The notes beneath the pieces are model-generated. The model had not been told where the DNA came from and made no database searches. It worked only from the letters and a program-made list of their open reading frames with translations. A program made the translations under genes and the position numbers. This document shows, in pieces, positions 41,953 to 49,741 of a stretch of 51,953 bases of DNA. Source of the stretch: an uncultured Bacteroidales bacterium (lineage in GTDB: Bacteria; Bacteroidota; Bacteroidia; Bacteroidales; Bacteroidaceae); NCBI GenBank assembly GCA_902782245.1, contig CACZMI010000012.1, forward strand, positions 1 to 51,953, given 5' to 3'. Position 1 is the first letter of the stretch. Every line of letters starts with the position of its first letter.

Positions 41953-42489
41953 TTAAGCTGGCCAGGTGAAAACCAGTATAATTTCTATAAACCAGCCAAA
42001 GAATAACATAAAGCCTGCGAATTGTCTGTTAAAGGTATAGCGCCATCTTTCCTGGAAAACAGCAACGTTACTATTCCGGTATAAGAAACGTCTCGAAATA
42101 ACTTCATCAAAGTGTTTATAAGCATAGATAGCCATAGCTACCCCTCCTGAAAAAGCGATAATTGCAAACACTAATAAGGAACGTAAATGCTGACAAATCA
42201 CATGAAAAGACATAATAAAAGGTTGGAAAAGTTCTAAGTCTTCTTCTGTTTTTTCAGGCATAACAAAACAGACCAATATGAAAACCAACCATGATATTAG
42301 CCCTATAAAACCACGTTTTATGCTTGCGATGGAAATGATTATCAATAACACGGAGAATAGTATTATATTAAACCAATCACCAGGATTGATATCACGAGCT
42401 AACGCGCCTATTATCTGAATCAATATTAAGATCGGAATGAAAACTATTTCCATATTGGCTACGAACCAACTTTTAAATGTATCACTCAT
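41953..42489 (-). CDS. Small multi-spanning membrane protein
   Basis: A 178-residue protein with about five hydrophobic helices (IVFIPILILIQIIGALA, FNIILFSVLLIIISIASI, GLISWLVFILVCFVM, LLVFAIIAFSGGVAMAIY, AGFMLFFGWFIEIILVF). No family recognised. It is the first gene of the minus-strand operon with the zinc-finger and UDG-like genes and may anchor that system at the inner membrane. CAAATATA at 42534-42541 gives a minus-strand TATATTTG -7 box. Confidence 0.7.
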   Translation of the reverse strand: MSDTFKSWFVANMEIVFIPILILIQIIGALARDINPGDWFNIILFSVLLIIISIASIKRGFIGLISWLVFILVCFVMPEKTEEDLELFQPFIMSFHVICQHLRSLLVFAIIAFSGGVAMAIYAYKHFDEVISRRFLYRNSNVAVFQERWRYTFNRQFAGFMLFFGWFIEIILVFTWPA

Positions 42490-42544
42490 ACGAATAAGTT
42501 ATTAAAGCAATTCTGTGGAAGTATTTTTGAGAACAAATATACCA

Positions 42545-42975
42545 ATATCTTCAAATAAGCACTATTCCTTTCCCATTTTTACACGAACTACACTACAAGT
42601 TGATGACGATAGAGTAATTGAGGAGCACCGGCAGCACAATGTGCCTGGCACGCCGGCAGGAGCGAGGACTGCTTCCCAGCGAGCCGAGGCAGGCGGTCTC
42701 AGACCGAGGGGCTGGGCCGCAGTGGAGCGCAGGTGCTGGCGGTCGGTGAAATGGAGGACGGACGGCGCAGTGGAGTGTGTACTGAGTGTTGCAGCGTTGG
42801 TTCCGCGTGTCTGGTCCAGGTGCCTGGTGTTGATAGCGGAAACACCCTGTACACACGTAACGGAGACGGCCTGCCGGAATGGAACTGGCCACCAGTACCG
42901 GAGCGGAACCGCGGGCCAGACGCCGGTATGAGACGGCCGGGGAAAACCTGCAGAATGTCTCTGTCCAGATTATGC
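42545..42975. other. Gene-free GC-rich stretch
   Basis: The gap 42490-43018 holds the promoter of the minus-strand operon at its left end, then about 400 bases of purine-rich, GC-rich DNA. A 138-codon plus-strand frame crosses it, but its product (Arg/Ala/Cys-rich, no hydrophobic core pattern) does not look real. No RNA gene is recognisable. It resembles the gene-free stretches at 39.7-40.2 and 43.65-44.6 kb in texture. Confidence 0.5.
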
Positions 42976-42981
42976 GCCCGC

Positions 42982-43012
42982 GAGGGAAAAGAAAACCCCG
43001 CTGGCGGCGGGG
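42982..43012 (-). terminator. Rho-independent terminator of the 43019 gene
   Basis: On the minus strand, CCCCGC-CGCCA-GCGGGG (43012-42996) is followed by TTTTCTTTT, seven bases past the stop codon of the gene at 43019. Confidence 0.85.
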
Positions 43013-43018
43013 CTTCTG

Positions 43019-43591
43019 TTAGAGTTGATCCTTCTCGTATTGTCTGATCTTTTCTTCAACTGAAGAGCTCCAGTACTTTAGAACGACAGTGTCAAAATGC
43101 CTTTCCTGACCCAATGCTTGGGATAGCGTTGACACCGAATCATCTGATGGCACTTCTATTCTATATTCCAAGCGGACGTTCACTCCGTTCTTACCGGTCC
43201 ACTGATGAATTGTCTTATCTGTCATTTCTGGCTCACCGTATTTCTCAGTTAATGTTGCCAGTAATTCTTCATACCTTTTTTTAAGGCTAGTGGATACGGT
43301 TCCTGTTTGAGTGAACTCAACACCCTGGAACTTCTGCATGGGCTTATAGATGATAATGTTGGTCTGCTCCCATTTGTAACCACCAAAATTAATACCTTTA
43401 ACCCTACCTATCATTCTAGGATGGTCATTATAGAATCCAATATGGTTTGAATATTTTGTTTCAATAGTGTAACTTATATCATTCTCTTTTAGGTTGTTAT
43501 CTAGTTTATAACCGAAGAATGAATCCTGAATGTCTTGGGCTACAGCAATCGTTGATGCAAATAATAGTGCTAAGAAGAATACTTTTCTCAT
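43019..43591 (-). CDS. Exported hypothetical protein, 190 residues
   Basis: It has a clear signal peptide (KVFFLALLFASTIAVAQ) and a mature part of mixed strands and helices: IQDSFFGYKLDNNLKE, INFGGYKWEQTNIIIYKPMQ, a helix KKRYEELLATLTEKYGEPEM and strands NVRLEYRIEV. The helix followed by YGEP is common in small periplasmic proteins of Bacteroidales with unknown roles. It has its own promoter (TACATTTG on the minus strand, 43620-43627) and terminator, so it is monocistronic. Confidence 0.75.
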   Translation of the reverse strand: MRKVFFLALLFASTIAVAQDIQDSFFGYKLDNNLKENDISYTIETKYSNHIGFYNDHPRMIGRVKGINFGGYKWEQTNIIIYKPMQKFQGVEFTQTGTVSTSLKKRYEELLATLTEKYGEPEMTDKTIHQWTGKNGVNVRLEYRIEVPSDDSVSTLSQALGQERHFDTVVLKYWSSSVEEKIRQYEKDQL

Positions 43592-43639
43592 TTTGCTCTT
43601 TATTTAAAATGCATTTGTGCAAATGTAAGCCTTTTCCTT

Positions 43640-44604
43640 TAATATTTTGGAGTGGACAGGAAAGTAATGTTTAGCGCACCGGATGGCGGGATGCGGGCCG
43701 TGATGGACCGCACCCTAAAATGAGCCCGGGACGGGTACCGCTGGCGGCTGTGCCGCCGGGGGTGCGCGGCACGATACCTTGGAGTGAAGTGGAGGCTGTA
43801 CCTTATGGAGGCTGCCGTGCAGACCCATAAGGTTCTGGTGGAACGTAACGACCCAGCACCCGGAAGGGTTGCGCCTGACGCATGCGGCAGGAAGCGCAGG
43901 TGCAATGCATTTGTTTAGGAAGGGTGACCGCCTGATGCTGTAGATATTTATACATAACGGATATTATTTTAAAGGGACTGAGTGCGGGAGGGCGCTTTAA
44001 TATAATACCGCTCCGTTATGTTAAATATCCGGTAAAGCCTGCAGTAATGTCTCTAAGCGAACTTCACTGAGTTGCGGATGTTACCGCAACTAAAACAAGG
44101 CGTGGAGCACGATTGCTATATCTATGCCTGGAACAGTGCTTGCACCGTGGAGGGTGTATATATAGTAATGGTGCGGAACTCCTTATTGAGTAATCCGGAC
44201 TGATGCCTGAATTGCGCAGGGAGGTTTCATTTATGCAGACTGGTGGAGGGAGGATTGGGGTTTGATGCGGCCGGTGACTTGCAGACGGCTTCACGGGAGG
44301 GCACAGACGGGGACTGGAACTGATGTGGTTTGAATAACGCTCTATACCTTTATTTCCAGGCCCTGACTGTGCCGGGTTAAACAAGCCAGACAGTGGCATT
44401 TCTATTTGCTTTGAGGTGGTTGCGGGTGACAGTGTTTAGTCTATTACTATGGGGTGTGCGGGAGGGCCACTGGCTGCTACCTATACAGGGAGGGGCCGTA
44501 AGTAAATCCCGGCTGCCATCTGCAGACTGTTTGCTGATACCCACTTAACAGCCCGCGATATGGGGATCATCGGCCGTAAGGACATCGGTTTATACCGGAT
44601 AAGC
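43640..44604. other. Gene-free GC-rich stretch of nearly 1 kb
   Basis: There is no convincing coding frame on either strand; short frames give Arg/Pro/Cys-rich products. The plus strand is strongly G-rich (many GGAGGG, GGTGG and GTGCGG words). It contains one large imperfect inverted repeat (43943-44029). A hairpin-like CCGGTTTATACCGG-type sequence lies near 44585-44598, close to the stop of the minus-strand propeller gene. I see no recognisable transposase or phage remnant. Confidence 0.5.
43943..44029. repeat. Large imperfect inverted repeat (MITE-like)
   Basis: The left arm from GATATTTATACATAACGGA through ATTATTTTAAAG pairs with the right arm CTTTAATATAATACC through TCCGTTATGTTAAATATC, with two small bulges and a G-rich loop of about 20 bases. 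The AT-rich arms contrast with the GC-rich surroundings. Confidence 0.6.
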
Positions 44605-45702
44605 TCAGTTTAGGAAACCGTTCAAGTCAAACTTGTAGAGTTTTTCTGTTGCGGTTTCACGGGGATCATACTCTTCCCATCCATAGAGGACATTCTGTTT
44701 CTCGTCATATACGAATGAGAGCACAGACGGGCTGTATTTTGCGCCGCCTTTAAAGTTCCCTTCCCAATCAAAAACAAGCAGATAGTCTTCTTGTTTATCA
44801 TCGCCCACTTCGACAAGATAGTTAGCAAGCACATAATCACTTGTGGCGAATGTGTAACGGCTGTATATCAGATGGCGCCCATCGGGAGCTAGATCATCAA
44901 AGGTTGGCTTGCCTTCTCTGTGGACTGCAAACACTTTGTCATTATCAATATCAAAGTAGATGATATAGTCCATAAGTTGACAAGGCTGGGCAAAAAGGTT
45001 CTTCTGGGGATGTTTGATGAAAGCGCCATATGAAAAATCATTAACGCCCTCATCATCCTTATCCATCGGCTTGGAGAATACATCAATCTTTTTTGTGTAG
45101 TTATTCACTTTATCATCAACCCAATATTCAAGGTAAAGTTCATCATCGGCATGCTGCTCGTTGTGGTTGGTCTTAAACAGTTGCCTGATATTATTATTGA
45201 GATACAGAACGTTATGGTTATCGTAGAATGAAGGAGTCTCTGCCATATCAGAGACTACGGTAGTCCCTTGAGCCAGTGACTGGGACAGATTTATCTCCTT
45301 TACATAATTAGCCTTATCTACCACCAGAATGAATGTTTCGCCATCCCGCTGGTAATACTGGGTAAGAAGCTTGAACGGGAAGCTGAACTCATTGCGTGCA
45401 CGGCCCAACGGACAGAGTGTAGTCTTAAGACTGAAGTTACTGAGCCGATAGACGTTGATATAACCTTCCGGTTCCTCAACCTGGCAGATAAGAAGGGAAT
45501 CTATAATCAGCGACTCTTCTACAAAGCCTTCATATTCCAGGCCTGTAGGAACGCCGGTGAGAACACGTTCGTTCTCATTGAAAGAGAACTCCTTGACCTG
45601 ATGAAGGAAACGGGACTTGGAATTGGAGCATGATGCTGCGGAAAACAAGACTACGGCCATACTTACTATGCCAGCAACGGAAACAAAGAGATGTTTTCTC
45701 AT
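44605..45702 (-). CDS. 6-bladed beta-propeller lipoprotein, paralogue of the 25005 gene
   Basis: A 365-residue predicted lipoprotein (lipobox SAASC, Cys about residue 25). It shares the plan of the gene at 25005: an N-terminal strand region ending in LLICQVEEPEGYINVYRLSN, the signature CPLGRARNEFSFP, a central propeller and IIYFDIDNDKVFAVHREGKP followed by TFDD, then LLVFDWEGNFKGGAKYSPS and YGWEEYDPRETATEKLYKFD at the end. Function unknown, likely periplasmic or surface. A TACATTTG -7 box (minus strand, 45736-45743) with CAA (TTG on the minus strand) 19 bases further out at 45763-45765 gives a good promoter. Confidence 0.8.
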   Translation of the reverse strand: MRKHLFVSVAGIVSMAVVLFSAASCSNSKSRFLHQVKEFSFNENERVLTGVPTGLEYEGFVEESLIIDSLLICQVEEPEGYINVYRLSNFSLKTTLCPLGRARNEFSFPFKLLTQYYQRDGETFILVVDKANYVKEINLSQSLAQGTTVVSDMAETPSFYDNHNVLYLNNNIRQLFKTNHNEQHADDELYLEYWVDDKVNNYTKKIDVFSKPMDKDDEGVNDFSYGAFIKHPQKNLFAQPCQLMDYIIYFDIDNDKVFAVHREGKPTFDDLAPDGRHLIYSRYTFATSDYVLANYLVEVGDDKQEDYLLVFDWEGNFKGGAKYSPSVLSFVYDEKQNVLYGWEEYDPRETATEKLYKFDLNGFLN

Positions 45703-45813
45703 AAACTTTGTTGTTTAATTGATTAGGACCAGATGCAAATGTATTTATTAATCATCAGCAATCAATGTGTATCAGCGTGATTATCTTGATAATTTGTTGT
45801 AATTTTGACCATT

Positions 45814-45913
45814 GCAAACAAGGAGAGAGAAGATTGGTCGTGAGACCGGTTCATCTAAAATTTCAATTATTGGAAAAGGACTGAGGAGGCTGGTTGTGGA
45901 ACCGGCCTTTTCT
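45814..45913 (+). ncRNA. Candidate structured small RNA, copy 2 (or leader of the acetyltransferase gene)
   Basis: Second copy of the element at 13644. The conserved GCAAACAAGGAGAGAGAAG start is followed by hairpin TTGGTC-GTGA-GACCGG, the shared stretch TTTCAATTATTGGAAAAGGA and a terminator (arms AGGCTGGTT and AACCGGCCT, loop GTGG, then TTTTCT). The terminator stems of the two copies differ completely in sequence yet both form, and the first hairpin shows a T-A to C-G change. TAATTTTG at 45800-45807 is the -7 box. It lies 63 bases before the acetyltransferase start, so it could also act as an attenuator. Confidence 0.6.
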
Positions 45914-45976
45914 ATTGTGTGGTGGGAAGATGGGGAAAATCAGTATATTTGTTCCTGCAAAAAGAAACATGGCATC

Positions 45977-46627
45977 ATGAACAAGATTACAAACAGGCCC
46001 GACCCTAATGCGGTGTTCCCGAATCCCAACATTCCAAGCCTCTGCTTCATTAAAAATGTGGTGAAGAATCCCCGTATCATCATAGGAGATTATACCTACT
46101 ATGACGATGTGGATGGTGCAGACCAGTTTGAGAAGCACGTTACTCATTTCTACGATTTCATCGGCGACAAACTTATCATCGGTAAGTTCTGCGCCATCGC
46201 AAAAGGTGTAGAGTTTGTGATGAACGGCGCTAACCATAGGATGGATGGCGTGACCACCTATCCCTTCTACGTTATAGGCGGTGATTGGGGTTCTGCTATT
46301 GCTCCGGTGAAGGATGAACTCCCCCTGAAGGGTGATACTGTTGTAGGTAATGATGTCTGGATTGGTCAGAATGTAACTATCATGCCTGGTGTTCATATTG
46401 GCGACGGTGCCATTATAGGTACCAACTCTGTTGTGGCAAAGGATATTCCTCCTTATACGGTTGCTGTAGGTAATCCGTGCCGGGTGGTAAGGAAGCGTTT
46501 TGATGACGAACTTATAGCATTTCTGTTGGATCTGAAATGGTGGGATTGGGACATCGAGAAGATTGAAGCAAACTTTAAGGCCCTGTCAAGCGGCGACCTC
46601 TCGCTTATCAGAAAGATTGATAAATAG
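45977..46627 (+). CDS. Vat/XAT-type hexapeptide-repeat O-acetyltransferase
   Basis: A 216-residue trimeric left-handed beta-helix acetyltransferase using acetyl-CoA. Signatures are IGDYTYYDD, FCAIAKGVEFVMNGANHRMD, VTTYPF, then hexapeptide repeats VVGNDVWIGQNVTIMPGVHI and GDGAIIGTNSVVAKDIPPYT, VGNPCRVVRKRF and a C-terminal helix KWWDWDIEKIEANFKAL. The family includes streptogramin A (Vat) and chloramphenicol (CatB-like) acetyltransferases and many housekeeping members, so resistance should not be assumed. The upstream open frame to 45812 runs through the small RNA and its terminator; the ATG at 45977 begins the family homology. Confidence 0.9.
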   Translation: MNKITNRPDPNAVFPNPNIPSLCFIKNVVKNPRIIIGDYTYYDDVDGADQFEKHVTHFYDFIGDKLIIGKFCAIAKGVEFVMNGANHRMDGVTTYPFYVIGGDWGSAIAPVKDELPLKGDTVVGNDVWIGQNVTIMPGVHIGDGAIIGTNSVVAKDIPPYTVAVGNPCRVVRKRFDDELIAFLLDLKWWDWDIEKIEANFKALSSGDLSLIRKIDK

Positions 46628-46647
46628 ATTCTTTTTAGGGTGTATAG

Positions 46648-46694
46648 AAAAGGTGCATCGGCTATCATCGGACGGCCAGATGCACCTTCTTTTT
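46648..46694 (+). terminator. Rho-independent terminator of the acetyltransferase gene
   Basis: Arms AGGTGCATC (46651-46659) and GATGCACCT (46679-46687) with a branched 19-base loop, followed by TCTTTTT, 20 bases past the stop. Confidence 0.75.
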
Positions 46695-46734
46695 GGCCGC
46701 CCCGTAATTATCGGCTTTCGTGAAAGGTGATAGT

Positions 46735-46816
46735 TACTTAATATAGTTGTTAATGAATTATCTGATATAAGTTAAGCCTTGTTATATCAGTCACGCTATT
46801 TGACAATTTTGAATAA
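46735..46816. repeat. 82-bp direct repeat, left copy
   Basis: It matches 48543-48624 in the same orientation at 80 of 82 positions (start TACTTAATATAGTTGTTAAT, end ACAATTTTGAATAA). It lies directly before REP copy 4, downstream of the thioredoxin-domain gene. Confidence 0.9.
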
Positions 46817-46844
46817 TACAAAAGGGGTCTGCCCCCTTTTGTAC
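46816..46844. repeat. REP-like palindrome, copy 4
   Basis: ATACAAAAGGGG, loop TCTGC, CCCCTTTTGTAC. It lies four bases beyond the stop of the minus-strand thioredoxin-domain gene, with the same orientation of loop as copy 2. Confidence 0.85.
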
Positions 46845-46848
46845 TGCC

Positions 46849-48492
46849 CTACTTCTGGTTGGGGTCAGGGTTATTGGGATCAACTTCCAACATTCCGGGA
46901 ACACGGGTCAAGGCACGGCCATCGGGAGTGATAAGCTCGTGATGCGGGATTGCCGTAAAGTTGAAGAGACCGCTCAGGGCATTGTAATCATCAGTTGATA
47001 TACGATATGATTCCGCACCTTCAAGCCACTCTTTGCGGAACGGTTCATACCGGCTTTGAGAATCATCGGTTATAAAGACCATAACGAAATTATCATATTT
47101 CCGGGTCATTATATAATGGCGGTTATTGAAGGTATTCTTGATCCCAGAGATACAAGGTCCGCAGGTGGTGGACCAGAAGTCCAGATAGACATACTTGCCG
47201 GGGTATTTGTCAAGGATGGTCTGCAAGACTCTCTTGCCGGTGCAATCGGGCAGTTCCTTGTAGGGGACGCGACTCAGGTTAAATTGCTCATATACGGCAT
47301 CGGCCATTGATTCAAGGCGCTTGTCTTTTATCTGGCTGCGGGCCGATGTAAAGTAGCGTGCTATAACCTCATCGGCCGTAGTTGACGGTTCATCTTTAAG
47401 TATGCTTGCATACAATTCGATATTATCACCTATCCACTGGATAAAGCATATCTTACCCATCAATGACGGTTCATCGGAATTAAAGAGACGGCTGTCATTG
47501 GCAAGATAGTATGCTCCGTTGATGATATCCGCATCACAGCTGGTATTGGCGTATATCACACGGTCATTATTCCACACTCTTGAGACAGAATCCCTATAAT
47601 AAACCGGATCATACTTGTACCTGTTGAAAAGGGCCCATTTGTAAGGCATGGCCAGCATCAGTGTGTCATTATAGGGGAATTCACGCATGAGGCTGTAAAA
47701 TGTAGTATCGGTGAGATAGGCTTTTGAGATGGAATCCAATTGATGGTATCTGTCCATATCAGAAGCACCGAAACGGAGGTAATGCTGGTCTGCCATATCC
47801 CTCACCTGATTGCGATAGCTAAGGAGGCAGGTGATTAACTCCATGTCATTCATCAGGCTCTCATACTGATATTCAAAGGCAGTATAGTGATACTTACGGG
47901 CATTATTGTTAAGGATTTCACGGCATTGCTCCTTACACTGACGTGCATACTCCACTACCTGAGTTATGTTGTGGGAGTCATCATAACGGAACATGCTGTT
48001 ATCAAACTTAAGTCCGCTGCGGGACACCTGGTCAATATGTTCCAGAAGATACGGGCGGCCATCAGACAGGGAGAAAGTACAGTTTCCCAGCAAGCTGAAC
48101 TCGGCAAGCAGCGTATCGCCTGCCTGGGCAATGAAATTATGCCATTTGTCACGGCTGTCAACTATGCAGCCGCCTATGGTAAAGGGAACATCAAATGATA
48201 CCTCAAAGTGACCAAGAGAGTCAATGTCAAGTGTCTTTGAGTTATGTATATCATCAAAATAATTGCAATAGTACAACTGGTAGGTCTTGACACCGAGTTT
48301 ACTGTTGTATCCTTTTATGGTGCCGCGTATTGTTACTGAGCCAGGGGTGAAAAGGTTGTTGCGTATCTGTTCTGCCTGCTGCAGCTCTGCTGCGCTGAAT
48401 TTGGGAGCTTTAGTGCTACTTGACTGGTTGATGCAACCTATCAGCAAACTGAACAGGATGATGTAGATTGGGATTAACAGGCGTTTCTTCAT
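46849..48492 (-). CDS. Thioredoxin-like (TlpA/AhpC-TSA type) lipoprotein
   Basis: A 547-residue predicted lipoprotein (signal IPIYIILFSLLIGC, Cys20). The first 140 residues form a beta-rich domain of the DUF4369-like kind (GTIKGYNSKLGVKTYQLYYC, FEVSFDVPFTIGGCIVD, AQAGDTLLAEF). A long helical middle follows, and the C-terminal 130 residues are a thioredoxin fold with WSTTCGPCISGI (CGPC active site) and a cis-Pro loop at NFTAIPHHELITPDG. It probably acts in periplasmic disulfide reduction or isomerisation. The ATG at 48492 begins the signal peptide. TACCTTTG (minus strand, 48523-48530) is the -7 box. The gene is bracketed by 82-bp direct repeats. Confidence 0.88.
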   Translation of the reverse strand: MKKRLLIPIYIILFSLLIGCINQSSSTKAPKFSAAELQQAEQIRNNLFTPGSVTIRGTIKGYNSKLGVKTYQLYYCNYFDDIHNSKTLDIDSLGHFEVSFDVPFTIGGCIVDSRDKWHNFIAQAGDTLLAEFSLLGNCTFSLSDGRPYLLEHIDQVSRSGLKFDNSMFRYDDSHNITQVVEYARQCKEQCREILNNNARKYHYTAFEYQYESLMNDMELITCLLSYRNQVRDMADQHYLRFGASDMDRYHQLDSISKAYLTDTTFYSLMREFPYNDTLMLAMPYKWALFNRYKYDPVYYRDSVSRVWNNDRVIYANTSCDADIINGAYYLANDSRLFNSDEPSLMGKICFIQWIGDNIELYASILKDEPSTTADEVIARYFTSARSQIKDKRLESMADAVYEQFNLSRVPYKELPDCTGKRVLQTILDKYPGKYVYLDFWSTTCGPCISGIKNTFNNRHYIMTRKYDNFVMVFITDDSQSRYEPFRKEWLEGAESYRISTDDYNALSGLFNFTAIPHHELITPDGRALTRVPGMLEVDPNNPDPNQK

Positions 48493-48542
48493 ATTGGAAT
48501 TCATTAGGTTTATTGATTGACGCAAAGGTAAGGAATAATAAG

Positions 48543-48624
48543 TACTTAATATAGTTGTTAATGAACTATCTGATATAAGTTAAGCCTTGTTATAACAGTC
48601 ACGCTATTTGACAATTTTGAATAA
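48543..48624. repeat. 82-bp direct repeat, right copy
   Basis: Right copy of the repeat at 46735, lying just upstream of the thioredoxin-domain gene's promoter and in the divergent region before the barrel-protein gene. Confidence 0.9.
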
Positions 48625-48724
48625 GATACACTCTGTTTAACGCAGATGATAATGTGACAGATTAGGTACATTCCTATTTTTGTTCAACAAAAAGACCATC
48701 ACCAACTTTAAAACTGTTTTTTAT

Positions 48725-49432
48725 ATGAGAAAAACCTTGTTGCTAATTGCATTAATGACGGCATGTTCCTTTGTTAATGCCCAGACTGTAGATGCTGTCT
48801 CAGAAGGAGTAACTGAATGTGAAATAGTCCTTGAACCAGGTTCTAGCCATAAGGGAGATTATCGTTACTATCAGCCTTTTGAGTTCTCTGTAAACTTAGG
48901 TTATACCACAGCAGGTATCCTTTATCCTGATACCCATGTTTCAACTGGCAATGGCATAGGTTGGAATGCAGGTTTCAGAGCCCAATTCAACAAAAACGCC
49001 TGGGGGCTCAGAACCGGTCTTTCATATGAACTGAACAAATCATTCGTAATTGATCAGATTAACCCTTTTGGGTCAGATTTCTCATTCCGCCAATCTGTTG
49101 TTAACATACCTGTGACATTTATGTATCACGGTAACCGCCAAGAGGCTTTCGGCTTTTACTGTGGCGCAGGTTTCAACATGCGTTATTCATTTGATTCATC
49201 ATTGCAGACTCTAGACTATAAGACCAACAACTTGCAGTGGTACGGACATGGTGTATTTGGTTTCAGATTAGCCAATATCTATATTGAGGATGAAATCAGC
49301 ACCCAGATTAACAGCTTGTTCAAAACGGGTACAGGTGTTCCAAAAGCCAACCTTTCGACCGTATCTTTGAAAATTGGTTGGATACTCCCACTTGATTTCG
49401 GAAAAAAACGACACAAGAAGTTAAGACTATAA
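48725..49432 (+). CDS. Outer-membrane beta-barrel protein (PorT/OmpA-like porin family)
   Basis: A 235-residue exported protein with signal peptide (LLLIALMTACSFVNAQ). The mature part has alternating barrel strands: YQPFEFSVNLGYTTAGILYP, GIGWNAGFRAQFNKNAWGLR, TGLSYELN, VVNIPVTFMYHG, FGFYCGAGFNMRYSFD, TVSLKIGWILPLDFG. It belongs to the small eight-strand barrel proteins common in Bacteroidales; function unknown. I chose the ATG at 48725 because the signal peptide starts there; TATTTTTG at 48675-48682 is the -7 box. The upstream in-frame start at 48680 lies within this promoter. Confidence 0.8.
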   Translation: MRKTLLLIALMTACSFVNAQTVDAVSEGVTECEIVLEPGSSHKGDYRYYQPFEFSVNLGYTTAGILYPDTHVSTGNGIGWNAGFRAQFNKNAWGLRTGLSYELNKSFVIDQINPFGSDFSFRQSVVNIPVTFMYHGNRQEAFGFYCGAGFNMRYSFDSSLQTLDYKTNNLQWYGHGVFGFRLANIYIEDEISTQINSLFKTGTGVPKANLSTVSLKIGWILPLDFGKKRHKKLRL

Positions 49433-49440
49433 AAAAGTAA

Positions 49441-49470
49441 CCGCCTCAGACGTATATCTGAGGCGGTTTT
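49441..49470 (+). terminator. Rho-independent terminator after the barrel protein
   Basis: CCGCCTCAGA and TCTGAGGCGG arms around CGTATA, followed by TTTT, nine bases past the stop. Confidence 0.88.
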
Positions 49471-49474
49471 CAGG

Positions 49475-49548
49475 TGATTCCGTTGGGATTCGAACCCAAG
49501 ACCCACAGCTTAGAAGGCTGTTGCTCTATCCAGCTGAGCTACGGAACC
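49475..49548 (-). tRNA. tRNA-Arg (anticodon TCT)
   Basis: The minus strand folds into a full 74-base cloverleaf: acceptor GGTTCCG with CGGAATC, D-arm GCTC-AGCTGGATA-GAGC, anticodon arm ACAGC-CTTCTAA-GCTGT giving anticodon TCT (reads AGA), a five-base variable loop GGGTC and T-arm TTGGG-TTCGAAT-CCCAA, discriminator A. CCA is not encoded (CCT follows). It stands alone with no other tRNA nearby. The 193 bases upstream to 49741 contain only short inverted repeats. Confidence 0.96.
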
Positions 49549-49741
49549 GAGCCTTGAGCCAAACGAACAAAGCAACGCAGTTGCTTTGGATTATTTTGGA
49601 GTAACGGGAAAAAGGAACTCGTTCATTTTTCACGTTAATCCAAAAGAATCAAGTAAGCGACAGCTTACTTTGTCGTGGCGCCGCGAGGTCGACGAAGTCA
49701 ACCTTTAAGCGGCTGCAAAATTAGCGCAATAATTCAACATT

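Noticed and set aside
42515-42931. 138-codon plus-strand frame in a GC-rich gap
   Set aside because: Arg/Ala/Cys-rich product without hydrophobic pattern, starting inside the promoter region of the opposite operon; long frames are expected in GC-rich DNA.
45812-45976. N-terminal extension of the acetyltransferase reading frame
   Set aside because: The region is a copy of the RNA at 13644 with a terminator; family homology begins at the ATG at 45977.
45977-46627. Confident streptogramin resistance call
   Set aside because: The Vat/XAT fold is shared by many non-resistance acetyltransferases and substrate cannot be read from the sequence.
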